Origin: Pseudemcibacter sp038106445
GTDB lineage: Bacteria; Pseudomonadota; Alphaproteobacteria; Sphingomonadales; Emcibacteraceae
Direction of reading: 5' to 3'
Length of the DNA: 64,000 bases
NCBI GenBank assembly: GCA_038106445.1
Contig: JAYODU010000007.1
Span: 47,280-111,279, forward strand
The position numbers and the translations under genes were made by a program. Under the pieces are notes generated by a model that ran no database searches, was not told the origin of the DNA, and saw only the letters and a list, made by a program, of their open reading frames with translations. Below, one piece after another: positions 24,196 through 33,334 of the stretch (its first letter is position 1; each line of letters begins with the position of its first letter).

Positions 24196-25904
24196 TATTG
24201 TTTCTCGTATGTAATCCTGCCGCCAACAATGGTCATCAGGTTTTCACTTGTCAGAATATCCGCTTCCGGGATCGTCATCCAGTCGCTATCCAGAACCGTG
24301 AAATCAGCATATTTTCCGACTTCGACCGAACCACGTTTTTCTTCCTGAAATGCGCCATAAGCGGGCCAGATGGTAAACATTTTAAGTGCGGTTTCACGAC
24401 TGACGGCCAGTTCCGGGTGCCACCCTTCCCCAGAAGTGCCATCAAGGCGTTTTCGGGCAACAGCAGCATAAAACTCAATGCGTGGATCACCAAGCTCTAC
24501 CGGCGCGTCCGACCCACCCAAAATCATCAGTCCGCGATCAACAAGCTGCTGCCAAGGATAGCTATGACCCAAGCGTTCCTGCCCCAAACGGTCCGGCGCG
24601 AAGTTAAGATCACCAATACCGTGGCTTGGCTGCATGGACGGAATGATACCCAGGCTTACAAATCGTTCCTGATCTTCAGCGGGTATGATCTGCGCATGTT
24701 CAAACCGCCAACGCGGATCATCCCCTGCCCATTCGGATTTCGGTACATCGTTAAAGGCTTCCTCGTACCAGTCCAGCAAGGACCTCACTGCGCGGTCACC
24801 GATAACATGGGTTTCAACCTGAAGCCCCTTGCGTAACGCTTCCCGTAAAATCGGTTCCAGTTCTTCCTTGGTGGTGCGGTTCATAAAACCGTTATGATCA
24901 GCGTCCGCATAATTTTCGAGCAAAGCCGCCCCACGGGAACCAAGTGTTCCATCGATATAAACCTTGATACCGCGCAGGTCGAACATATCATCATCGGTGA
25001 CTTCCCGGCCACGCTCAAGGATCGTTGCCGCCTCCATAACATTTGCAGCGGCATAAATGCGGGTTGACATTTTGCCTTCGGCGTGGATTTCCTTCATCAG
25101 TTCCACATTGACGTAAGGCATGCCCGCATCCTGTGTATTGGTCCAGCCGAGCTTGGCATTTTCATACATTCCCTGAATAAGGCTGTCTTTTTTATAGTCG
25201 CGTGTTTCCGGCGGGATAATATCAAGAAAAACATTCATTGCCTGCGCGAGCACATATCCGTTTGGCGTGCCGTCAGGATCACGTTCAAATTTCCCGCCTT
25301 CCGGATCCGGTGTATCCTTTGTTATGCCGGCAAGCTCCAGTGCTTTTGAATTCACAAGTGCACTGACACCATCCGCACGCGGCATATAAAGCGGTTTATC
25401 AGCCGTAAACGGATCAACATCATGTTTGGTCAGGAACCTTTCCTCATCTGTCCATTCCCGTTCAATCCAGCCACGGCCCTGCACCCAGTCACCGACAGGC
25501 ACATTTGCGGCGAAGGCCTCAATGGCATCAACGGTTTCTTTTAATGTCCCAATCCCAAACAGACTTAATGTTTTTGGCCGCTGCCCGACACCTTCCAAAT
25601 GCTGGTGGCTATCGGTCAGGCCCGCATATACATACTTACCGGACATATCCATAACGTTGGCATCGCCACACATATATTTTTCTGCGCCAACATTATCACC
25701 CACATAAATAATTTTATCACCCAGTGTCGCGACCGCCTCCGCCGTCCACATATCGTCATTGGCGGTATAAATGGTCGTGTTATGGATAACCATGTCCGCG
25801 GCTTCGCAATGCGCAGAAGTCATTTCAGTGTTTTGTTCAGTTTCCGAACATGCCGCAAGCACAAGCCCTGCAACACCAAGCATTAAACTATTTCTTAGGG
25901 ACAA
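24195..25904 (-). CDS. Lipoprotein amidohydrolase (YtcJ-like, amidohydrolase 3)
   Basis: A 569-aa paralogue of the next gene. It starts at a TTG (25904) with GGAGG 6 nt upstream. The lipobox VLAAC with Cys19 predicts a lipid anchor. Metal motif YAGLTDSHQHL, further RFEHAQIIPAED and GGSDAPVELGDP, then VGKYADFTVLDSDW at the end. The first metal pair reads HQH here and HVH in the paralogue. The pair probably arose by tandem duplication and then acquired different anchors. Substrate unknown. Confidence 0.88.
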   Translation of the reverse strand: MSLRNSLMLGVAGLVLAACSETEQNTEMTSAHCEAADMVIHNTTIYTANDDMWTAEAVATLGDKIIYVGDNVGAEKYMCGDANVMDMSGKYVYAGLTDSHQHLEGVGQRPKTLSLFGIGTLKETVDAIEAFAANVPVGDWVQGRGWIEREWTDEERFLTKHDVDPFTADKPLYMPRADGVSALVNSKALELAGITKDTPDPEGGKFERDPDGTPNGYVLAQAMNVFLDIIPPETRDYKKDSLIQGMYENAKLGWTNTQDAGMPYVNVELMKEIHAEGKMSTRIYAAANVMEAATILERGREVTDDDMFDLRGIKVYIDGTLGSRGAALLENYADADHNGFMNRTTKEELEPILREALRKGLQVETHVIGDRAVRSLLDWYEEAFNDVPKSEWAGDDPRWRFEHAQIIPAEDQERFVSLGIIPSMQPSHGIGDLNFAPDRLGQERLGHSYPWQQLVDRGLMILGGSDAPVELGDPRIEFYAAVARKRLDGTSGEGWHPELAVSRETALKMFTIWPAYGAFQEEKRGSVEVGKYADFTVLDSDWMTIPEADILTSENLMTIVGGRITYEKQ

Positions 25905-26017
25905 TTTTTCCTCCGGTATTTTTAAAAAAGCACAATAATCGGATAGTGCGCCGCTTTAATTTTATATTTTATAATTGATAAATTTCACATACGGACTCTA
26001 GGTAGGATTAAATAAAC

Positions 26018-26695
26018 ATGCAAGCAGAATTGGACTGGCAATCAGAACTGCTCGAACAGGGCTTTACCCGCGTTCCCGGGATTCTCAAGAAAAAACAGTG
26101 TGAAGCACTAATCAGCAACTATGATGAAAATATTTATCGCAGCACTATAAATATGCAGCGTTATAATTTTGGCCGCGGTGAATATAAATATTTTGCTTAT
26201 CCCCTGCCCGATCTCATCACCAGTTTGCGGCAGTCATTTTATAAATCCTTGCTTCCGGTCGCAAAAGCATGGGCAGACCGTTTGAAAATAGCCGCTGATT
26301 TTCCCAAAACACATGATGATTATATAAAGCATTGTCATTCAAACGGGCAATTACGGCCGACACCACTTATTTTGAAATATAAAGAAGGTGATTATAATAC
26401 CCTGCATCAGGATTTATACGGTAATATCCATTTTCCATATCAGGCCGCAATCATGCTGTCCGACCCGGCGGGTTATGCGGGCGGTGAATTTACCCTTATC
26501 GAACAACGCCCGCGGATGCAATCCGTCGCCCATGTGCAGCAATTAATGCAGGGCGAAGCGATTATTTTTGCGGTAAATGAATTTCCAAAACTTGGTAAAT
26601 GCGGCTATTATAGGGCAAAGCTCCGGCACGGCGTTAGCGTCCTGCGAAGCGGAAGCCGTTATACATTAGGGATCATATTACACGATGCAAGGTGA
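26018..26695 (+). CDS. 2OG-Fe(II) oxygenase
   Basis: A 225-aa protein. The Fe(II) ligands are H and D in NTLHQDLYG and a distal H in LRHGVSVL, and the 2-oxoglutarate Arg is probably in SRYTLGI. The double-stranded beta-helix core covers about 110-220. It overlaps the following alkB gene by 11 nt, so the two are made together. The target is unknown. The pairing with AlkB and the nearby ada gene suggests a role in alkylation damage or RNA/protein repair, but this is inference. Confidence 0.85.
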   Translation: MQAELDWQSELLEQGFTRVPGILKKKQCEALISNYDENIYRSTINMQRYNFGRGEYKYFAYPLPDLITSLRQSFYKSLLPVAKAWADRLKIAADFPKTHDDYIKHCHSNGQLRPTPLILKYKEGDYNTLHQDLYGNIHFPYQAAIMLSDPAGYAGGEFTLIEQRPRMQSVAHVQQLMQGEAIIFAVNEFPKLGKCGYYRAKLRHGVSVLRSGSRYTLGIILHDAR

Positions 26696-27323
26696 CCTGT
26701 TATCAACCATCGCCCCCGAAATGGAGGAACTTGCCCCGGGCATTTTCCTTTTCCAACGTTATGTTGATGAAGAAATGGTTTATAAGGTTGTGAAGTCTGC
26801 AACGGCAAAAATCCCTTTCCATCATATGGTTACCCCCGGTGGCAAACGTATCAATGTTGCCGGGATCAGTATGGGGGACTGCGGCTGGTATTCCGACCGT
26901 CGTGGTTACCGATACGAAAAAACAGACCCGGTTACCGGCAAGAATTGGCCAAAAATTCCGGATCATATTCGCGACATAACCACTATTGCTGCAAATAAGG
27001 CAGGCTTTCCGGAATTTATACCGGACAGCTGCTTTATCAACAAATATGAACCCGGTGTACGGCTAACGGCACATATTGATCAGGATGAAGTTGATTTTAC
27101 GCAGCCTATCGTTTCCATTTCCATTGGCGCATCCGCAATCTTTCAGGTTTTTGGCGATAAACGCGGCGGCAAAGCATTAAATATACAGCTAAATTCTGGT
27201 GACTTGCTTATTTTTGGCGGACCGGCACGGCGCACTTATCACGGTGTCAAAAAACTTGAGGAACAGTCCCATCCTTTAACCGGAAATATCCGATATAATC
27301 TGACTTTCCGCAAAGCACTTTAA
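26685..27323 (+). CDS. alkB: AlkB-type DNA/RNA demethylase
   Basis: A 212-aa 2OG-Fe(II) dioxygenase that removes methyl groups from 1-methyladenine and 3-methylcytosine. The iron ligands are H and D in AHIDQDEVD and H in TYHGVK. The 2OG-binding arginines are in GNIRYNLTFR. NKYEPGVRLTAHIDQDE and ISIGASAIFQVFG are AlkB signatures. The start lies inside the preceding oxygenase gene. No Ada box was identified upstream by eye. Confidence 0.92.
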   Translation: MQGDLLSTIAPEMEELAPGIFLFQRYVDEEMVYKVVKSATAKIPFHHMVTPGGKRINVAGISMGDCGWYSDRRGYRYEKTDPVTGKNWPKIPDHIRDITTIAANKAGFPEFIPDSCFINKYEPGVRLTAHIDQDEVDFTQPIVSISIGASAIFQVFGDKRGGKALNIQLNSGDLLIFGGPARRTYHGVKKLEEQSHPLTGNIRYNLTFRKAL

Positions 27324-27394
27324 TAAAACTATAGTCATAATTTAAACATCTTTTAACAGTCCTATGTAATCCTGAAAAAATGGGAGAGTAAAAC

Positions 27395-28222
27395 ATGACA
27401 GACTTGATAAAAATCACCTTAATATTGGCAATTAGTTAGGCATTATCTTTACCGTTAATAGCACAGGAAAATGAACCTGAGCAGATAAGAGTGCCTAATA
27501 ACATCCTTTCCGGCGAAGCACTGGGCGAGTTTATGCCGGATGAACCCGAAAATGGTAATATTCTTGCCCGATATAAGAATTTTTTTACAAGTAATGATGA
27601 ACATTATTCCGTTGGGATTTACCAGGGAAAACAGGGAAGTATGACTGTTAAAAACCAGCCATATGCGGAAATCATGTATATAGTTGAAGGCAGCATTCAG
27701 TTAAATACCGGAGGAAACAGTCCTATTTCCTATACTGCCGGAGAAGGTGTTGTTATTCCCAGAGGATGGACCGGAACATTTACCATTCCTGAGGGCGGCT
27801 TTACAGGGATTTATTCGGTTTATAATAACGAAAATATGCAAGCTGCGCCAGGCGCAGAAATTATCCTTCTGGACCGGGATACTATTGACGGGAAAAGATT
27901 TTCTGACTTCAGGGCCTTTGACCCGGATGTAAGTGATATTGTTGCCCGAAATCATGAATTTTACCGCTCCGAAGATCAAAAATTCGGCATTGATGTGTGG
28001 GAAGCGCAACCCGGCGAAGTTCCTTTTGCTGATCTTGGATATGACGAAATGATTTATGTACTAGATAGCAATATGTCCTTTATCGACATGGATGGCGATG
28101 CACAGATATACAGTGAAGGAAAAGCTGTCATCCTGCCACAAGGCTGGAATAGCAAAGGAGTCGTATCAACATCCGTTGCACGGGTTCTTATTTTCTGGCA
28201 TCTTCACGGTGAACGGCAATAA
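27395..28222 (+). pseudogene. Exported bicupin protein with a stop codon in the signal peptide
   Basis: From an ATG at 27395 (GGGAGAG 6 nt upstream) the frame reads MTDLIKITLILAIS, then TAG at 27437-27439, then ALSLPLIAQENEPEQ and an intact two-cupin protein to 28222. The pieces on both sides of the TAG together make a normal Sec signal peptide ending at LIAQ, so codon 15 was probably a sense codon. Cupin 1 is about 50-140 (IMYIVEGSIQ, VVIPRGWTG) and cupin 2 about 185-270 (MIYVLDSN, VILPQGWN). They resemble DUF861/EutQ-type cupins. Internal starts such as GTG 27491 would give a cytoplasmic form. It precedes a lactate permease by 45 nt. Confidence 0.75.
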
Positions 28223-28267
28223 TTGAAAATCTATAAAATTTAAAATGGGGAATAAAGGGGAGTAAAT

Positions 28268-30058
28268 ATGTCTACTGGGATACTGTCACTTTTGTCCTTG
28301 CTGCCGATTATATCGGTCGCAGTTTTTCTGGTTATACTGCGCTGGCCGGCAAGCCGGGCAATGCCCCTTTGTTACCTTGTGGCGCTTATTCTGGCAATAA
28401 CCGTCTGGCAGGTACCCTTCATAAGGGTCATGGCAGCATCACTGAACGGGCTTATTGATGCCATTGAACTGATTTATATTATCTTTGGCGCAATCCTGCT
28501 GCTTAATACATTGCAGCAAAGCGGTGCCATCCAAAGCATAAGACAGGGTTTTTCCGATATAACACCGGACCGGCGTATTCAGGTGATTATAATCGCGTGG
28601 TTATTCGGTTCATTTATTGAAGGATCGGCTGGTTTCGGAACCCCTGCCGCAGTCGTGGTTCCTTTAATGGTCGGGCTTGGTTTTCCGGCTATGGCGGCCG
28701 TGGTTGCGGGTATGATTATTCAAAGCACGCCTGTATCCTTTGGCGCGCTTGGAACACCAATGCTAACCGGTGTTTATACCGGTCTTTTCGGTGATGCAGA
28801 AACGCTCGCCTATGCGCAAGAGCTGGGTCTTGAATGGCTTGATTTTATTGCGTTCATCGGCGCAAAGGTCGCGATCCTCCATGCGGCGGCAGGAACCTTT
28901 ATTCCATTAATTCTTGTATCAAGCATGACATATTTCTTTGGCAAGAACCGCTCTATTACCGATGGGCTTAAAGTGTGGAAATTCGCTTTATTCGCTGCAC
29001 TTTCTATGACTGTCCCCTATCTGATCGTGGCACAGACATTGGGCCCTGAGTTCCCTTCTCTATTTGGCGGACTTATTGGGCTGGCGATTGTGGTAACGGC
29101 GGCCCGTGCCGGTTTTCTTATGCCAAGGGATGATGAAATTTGGGATTTTGAACCCCGTGAAAACTGGGACAGTCACTGGATCGGAACAATAGAAATTAAA
29201 GAAAAGCCAATAGAAGGCGGGTCAATGAACCTTGCCAAGGCATGGTCACCCTATATTCTTGTTGCGGTACTGCTTGTGTTAACGCGGATGCCGGATCTTC
29301 TATTTAATACGATGCTGCGCGGTGAATTTTCAACCTTCACCGTTAGTGGTATTTTGGGCACAACAATCGGCCAATCAATCCAGCCCTTTTATACACCAGC
29401 AACACTTTTTGTTGTTGTATCGATTATCACATTCTTCATTCATAATATGAATATGCGTTCTTATGCAGTAGCGTGGAAAACGTCAGCAAAAACAATGCTT
29501 TCGGCGGGAGCTGCCCTTGTGTTCACCGTTCCCATGGTACAGGTATTTTTAAATTCTGATGGCGGTGCATCCGGGTATGATCAAATGCCAATCGTCCTTG
29601 CAGAAGGCGTCGCCGCACTGGCCGGAACAGCATGGCCCTATTTTGCCACTTTTATTGGCGGACTTGGTGCCTTTGTTGCCGGAAGCAATACGGTTAGCAA
29701 CATGATGTTTTCATTGTTCCAGTTTGGGGTCGGTGAACGTATTGCCGCTGATCCCACATGGATTGTTGCATTGCAGGCGGTCGGTGGTGCCGCCGGGAAT
29801 GTTATCTGCGTTCATAACGTTGTTGCAGCATCGGCCGTAGTCGGACTGATTGGCCGCGAAGGCGAAGTTATAAGAAAAACGTTACCGGTGTTTATTTATT
29901 ATTCGCTTTTTACCGGTTCAATCGGATATGGCATTATCAATTTCGACCCAGGCGGTTTTCTTAATTCCGGCTTCATCATTGCCGCAACAATTATCGCCTT
30001 GCTTATCGGGATAATTATCCGGCACGGAACCATGAAAAAAGCTGTTAATGCGAATTAA
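28268..30058 (+). CDS. L-lactate permease family transporter
   Basis: A 596-aa polytopic membrane protein with roughly 13-14 hydrophobic segments. GSFIEGSAGFGTPAAVVVPL and STPVSFGALGTPM are hallmark LctP/LldP motifs, and GGLGAFVAGSNTVSNMMFS near 480 is the second conserved pore region. It imports lactate or glycolate with protons. No lactate dehydrogenase gene lies next to it, so the physiological substrate is uncertain. GGGGAG precedes the ATG. The 3' end overlaps selO on the other strand by 4 nt. Confidence 0.9.
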   Translation: MSTGILSLLSLLPIISVAVFLVILRWPASRAMPLCYLVALILAITVWQVPFIRVMAASLNGLIDAIELIYIIFGAILLLNTLQQSGAIQSIRQGFSDITPDRRIQVIIIAWLFGSFIEGSAGFGTPAAVVVPLMVGLGFPAMAAVVAGMIIQSTPVSFGALGTPMLTGVYTGLFGDAETLAYAQELGLEWLDFIAFIGAKVAILHAAAGTFIPLILVSSMTYFFGKNRSITDGLKVWKFALFAALSMTVPYLIVAQTLGPEFPSLFGGLIGLAIVVTAARAGFLMPRDDEIWDFEPRENWDSHWIGTIEIKEKPIEGGSMNLAKAWSPYILVAVLLVLTRMPDLLFNTMLRGEFSTFTVSGILGTTIGQSIQPFYTPATLFVVVSIITFFIHNMNMRSYAVAWKTSAKTMLSAGAALVFTVPMVQVFLNSDGGASGYDQMPIVLAEGVAALAGTAWPYFATFIGGLGAFVAGSNTVSNMMFSLFQFGVGERIAADPTWIVALQAVGGAAGNVICVHNVVAASAVVGLIGREGEVIRKTLPVFIYYSLFTGSIGYGIINFDPGGFLNSGFIIAATIIALLIGIIIRHGTMKKAVNAN

Positions 30059-31524
30059 GTACCGCAGAATGTTTCATGCACAATTTCATTTGGCTTTGGC
30101 GCATTTTCATAATCGGCAAATTCCGGCTGTTCATCAAACGGCTTTGAAAGCACCTTAACCAACCGGTGAAAAGGCTTAAAATCGCCCTCCTCACCCGCGT
30201 GGATTGCTTCGGCCACACGGTGATTGCGCGCAATAAAGATGGGATTATTTTCCTGCATAATTTTTAACCGCTGCTCATGATCAGCCTTATCCACGCTGAT
30301 ATGATCGCGCCATTGCCGTAGCAGTTCCTTGCCTGCTTCAGGATCATCAAACAGTTCCAGCAAGCTATCCTCATTCCCGCCCGCATATATTTTTGTCAGA
30401 TGTCTGTAAAAAAGCGTAAAATCAACATGGTTCATTGTCATCGCATCCATTGTTGCAGCAATAATACCATCCTGACTTTCATCATTACCTAATAACCCAA
30501 GTTTATCGCTGAAACATCTGAAAAGCACTTTTGAAACGGTTTCGTTATATTTTATAATTGCATCTGTCGCCGCTTTTGTCCCTGTATCTTCATCATCATC
30601 AATAAGCGGGACAAGCGTGTCAGCAAATTTTGTCAAATTCCACTGACCGATCTTTGGCTGATTACCCCATGAATAACGCCCGTGATGATCAATCGAACTG
30701 AATGTTTTTTGTGGATGGAAATCATCCATAAAGGCGCATGGCCCATAATCAATGGTTTCACCGGCAATCTGCATATTATCCGTATTCATGACCCCATGAA
30801 TGAAGCCAAGCGACATCCACTGGGCAATCAGTTTTGCCTGACGTTCAGCAACAGCGTATAATAACGACAGATATTTATTTTGTGTTCCTTCGGCTTCCGG
30901 ATAGTGCCGTTTAATCACATAATCAGCCAATGTTTTAACGGCATCCTGATCCTGACGGGCATAAAAATATTGAAAAGTGCCAATCCTTACATGGCTTTTT
31001 GCTACACGGGCAAAAACACCCCCGGTTTCAAGCCCGTTACGGATGACATTTTCCCCACTAAGCACCGCTGCAAGCGCCCGAGTCGTGGGAACACCAAGCG
31101 CGTACATAGCTTCACTGACAATATATTCTCTGATCACCGGGCCCAATGCTGATCTGCCGTCACCCTGTCTTGAAAACGGGGTTCTTCCGGACCCCTTAAG
31201 CTGGATGTCATGGCGAATACCATTTTTATCCAATACTTCACCAAGGAGAATGGCGCGCCCATCACCAAGGCTTGGTGACCAGCCACCGAACTGATGCCCC
31301 GCATAGGCCATTGCAATTGGATCGGCCCCGTCGGGTATCATTTCACCGGAAAGTATTGAAAGCCCATCATTTGATTGCATAAAAGAAAGATCAAGCCCCA
31401 ATTGAGTAGCCAACTTTTCGTTTAGCTTTATCAATTTCGGTCTTGGTGGTTTTGCCGGCATCACGCGCGCAAAAAACTGTTCCGGCAGGCGCGCATAGCT
31501 ATTGTCAAAATCAATATTGCTCAC
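30055..31524 (-). CDS. selO: Protein adenylyltransferase SelO (YdiU)
   Basis: A 489-aa pseudokinase-fold enzyme that AMPylates proteins. Family blocks include MAYAGHQFGGWSPSLGDGRA, LKGSGRTPFSRQGDGR, FHGVMNTDNM-like FIHGVMNTDNM and IDYGPCAFMDDF. The C-terminal FCGT keeps the conserved cysteine near the end, where some eukaryotic homologues have selenocysteine. The start is GTG at 31524. The best Shine-Dalgarno-like element is rather far away. The usual link is to redox stress. Confidence 0.92.
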   Translation of the reverse strand: MSNIDFDNSYARLPEQFFARVMPAKPPRPKLIKLNEKLATQLGLDLSFMQSNDGLSILSGEMIPDGADPIAMAYAGHQFGGWSPSLGDGRAILLGEVLDKNGIRHDIQLKGSGRTPFSRQGDGRSALGPVIREYIVSEAMYALGVPTTRALAAVLSGENVIRNGLETGGVFARVAKSHVRIGTFQYFYARQDQDAVKTLADYVIKRHYPEAEGTQNKYLSLLYAVAERQAKLIAQWMSLGFIHGVMNTDNMQIAGETIDYGPCAFMDDFHPQKTFSSIDHHGRYSWGNQPKIGQWNLTKFADTLVPLIDDDEDTGTKAATDAIIKYNETVSKVLFRCFSDKLGLLGNDESQDGIIAATMDAMTMNHVDFTLFYRHLTKIYAGGNEDSLLELFDDPEAGKELLRQWRDHISVDKADHEQRLKIMQENNPIFIARNHRVAEAIHAGEEGDFKPFHRLVKVLSKPFDEQPEFADYENAPKPNEIVHETFCGT

Positions 31525-32024
31525 AAATGGATCTATACCTCTTTCTCAGTATTTTAATCATATTGATCTATCTTCTTCTTGTCTTTTAAAAATTTCCCTA
31601 AGTTTAATTTTACTATCAAATAAGCAAAATTCTGATACCATCCTTCACCTATTTGTCGTAGCTGACTTCATCCATTACAAAAAGCATAATAAGGATACTG
31701 GCTGCCAGACCGGTCATTAAACTGGTAATATTAATCACAAAAAAAGTTTATCTTTTAAAAGCCCGCGTAAAGCTATGGATATATAGTTAGATCATGTAAC
31801 CTGCCCATCTTTTTATTTTATTCATTTCCCATGTAAAATAGTGCAATAATTGTGCCAGTTAACAGGATGTTTATATTCAATAACTTAGGGATAATGCGGG
31901 GTTTTTATATGACCAAACTGTTAAATATCGCACAGAAAATGTTCGTTTTCGAACATGGAATATGATTTCGGTGTTTCGTTAATCTCCGCTTGCATTCAAA
32001 CGTGCTCCGTCTTAAAACCCGTTT
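31525..32024. other. 500-bp gap between selO and trmL
   Basis: AT-rich with no convincing gene. It must hold the divergent promoters of selO and trmL. Features seen are the palindrome at 31939-31956 and a possible 18-codon frame at 31909 (MTKLLNIAQKMFVFEHGI) without supporting evidence. No tRNA or structured RNA recognised. Confidence 0.5.
31939..31956. promoter_or_regulatory. Palindrome ATGTTCG-N4-CGAACAT upstream of trmL
   Basis: Seven-base arms pair exactly around TTTT. It is 68 bp upstream of the trmL start. It could be a repressor site or an RNA hairpin. It is not the direct-repeat GTTC-N7-GTTC form of the alphaproteobacterial LexA box. Confidence 0.3.
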
Positions 32025-32477
32025 ATGCATTTAGCCCTTTACCAGCCTGATATTCCGCCCAATACGGGAACCATAATTCGTATGGCGGCCTGTCTTGATG
32101 TGCGGGTACATATTATAGAACCCTGCGGTTTTCCCTTTGGTGAAAAATCGTTTCGCCGTGCCGGAATGGATTATATTGATCAAAGCAATATTACCCGCCA
32201 TCAATCATGGGAAGATTTCCTTAATTGGTCTGATAATCGCCGTATTTTACTGCTAACCACAAGGGGAACTGATTTATATACTGATATAGATTATCAGGAT
32301 GATGATATTTTGCTTCTGGGCCGTGAAAGTGCCGGTGCGCCAGACGAAGTTCATAACCGTGCGGATGAAAGGATATTGATACCCATGATTCCAAATACAA
32401 GGTCATTGAATATTGCCATTTCAGCGGCTATGGTTCTTGGCGAAGCATTACGTCAAACAAACGGGTTTCCAAAATAG
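32025..32477 (+). CDS. trmL: tRNA (cytidine/uridine-2'-O-)-methyltransferase TrmL
   Basis: A 150-aa SPOUT methyltransferase that modifies the wobble base (position 34) of tRNA-Leu species. LYQPDIPPNTGTIIRMAACL at the start, LLLGRESAGAP in the middle and IPMIPNTRSLNIAISAAMVL at the end are the family motifs forming the knotted SAM site. No clear ribosome site precedes the ATG. It is followed after two bases by hemF, an arrangement I know from alphaproteobacteria. Confidence 0.93.
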   Translation: MHLALYQPDIPPNTGTIIRMAACLDVRVHIIEPCGFPFGEKSFRRAGMDYIDQSNITRHQSWEDFLNWSDNRRILLLTTRGTDLYTDIDYQDDDILLLGRESAGAPDEVHNRADERILIPMIPNTRSLNIAISAAMVLGEALRQTNGFPK

Positions 32478-32479
32478 AA

Positions 32480-33334
32480 ATGAGCACAGAAGAACAAAAA
32501 GCAAAAGCCGAAAAATGGTTTGAAAACCTGCGTGATCAGATTTGCGCCAGTTTTGAATCAATTGAAAACGATATTACAGGCGTTTACACCGATCTTGACC
32601 CCGGAAGGTTCGAGAGGAAACGATGGTACCGGGATGATGATCCGGAAAAAGGCGGCGGCACCATGTCGGTGATGAAGGGTCGGGTTTTCGAAAAAGTCGG
32701 CGTCAATATATCAACCGTTTACGGTGAATTTTCACCGGAATTCGCGCGGCAAATACCCGGTGCGGACGAAGACCCGCGTTTCTGGGCAAGTGGTATTTCG
32801 CTGGTAGCCCATATGCATAGCCCCAAGGTTCCCGCCGTTCATATGAATACCCGCCATATCGTGACCACCAAAGGGTGGTTTGGCGGCGGTGCGGACCTTA
32901 ATGCCGCAATCCCCAACCATTTCGATACCAAGGATTTCTACGCCGCCCTTAAACATTGCTGTAATCGCCATGATGATAGCTATTATGACAAATACAAAAA
33001 ATGGTGTGATGAATATTTTTATGTACCACACAGAAACCGTCCACGCGGCGAAGGCGGGATTTTTTATGACCAGCTTAATACTGGTGACTGGGATGCCGAT
33101 TTTGCCTTTACGCAGGACGTAGGCAGAACCTTTAATGACATTTATCCAAAGCTGGTTCGCAGACACATGAACAAGGAATGGACATACGAAGAAAGAGAAG
33201 AATTATTATATTACAGAGGGTTATACGCTGAATTTAATCTTGTTTATGACCGGGGAACAGCATTTGGTCTTAAAACCGGTGGCAATGTGGATGCCATTCT
33301 GATGTCCCTGCCGCCCGAGGCAAAGTGGAAATAA
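32480..33334 (+). CDS. hemF: Oxygen-dependent coproporphyrinogen III oxidase
   Basis: A 284-aa enzyme that uses O2 to convert coproporphyrinogen III to protoporphyrinogen IX in heme synthesis. GGGTMSVMKGRVFEKVGVN, VPAVHMNTRHIVT and GGGADLNAAIP are diagnostic, with the conserved His in NTRHI. YRGLYAEFNLVYDRGTAFG near the C-terminus is the family signature. It indicates aerobic growth. It starts two bases after the trmL stop, and its own stop overlaps the next start (TAATG). Confidence 0.95.
   Translation: MSTEEQKAKAEKWFENLRDQICASFESIENDITGVYTDLDPGRFERKRWYRDDDPEKGGGTMSVMKGRVFEKVGVNISTVYGEFSPEFARQIPGADEDPRFWASGISLVAHMHSPKVPAVHMNTRHIVTTKGWFGGGADLNAAIPNHFDTKDFYAALKHCCNRHDDSYYDKYKKWCDEYFYVPHRNRPRGEGGIFYDQLNTGDWDADFAFTQDVGRTFNDIYPKLVRRHMNKEWTYEEREELLYYRGLYAEFNLVYDRGTAFGLKTGGNVDAILMSLPPEAKWK

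Noticed and set aside
24198..24836. 212-codon open frame on the plus strand inside the lipoprotein amidohydrolase gene
   Set aside because: It is entirely antisense to a clear gene with catalytic motifs, has no family resemblance and a composition skewed to basic residues.
31502..31720. 72-codon open frame at the start of the 500-bp gap
   Set aside because: No ribosome site, Ser/Leu/Ile-rich low-complexity sequence, and it overlaps the selO start.
31909..31965. 18-codon small protein upstream of trmL
   Set aside because: Only a start and stop are visible. There is no conserved motif or clear ribosome site and it overlaps a palindrome.
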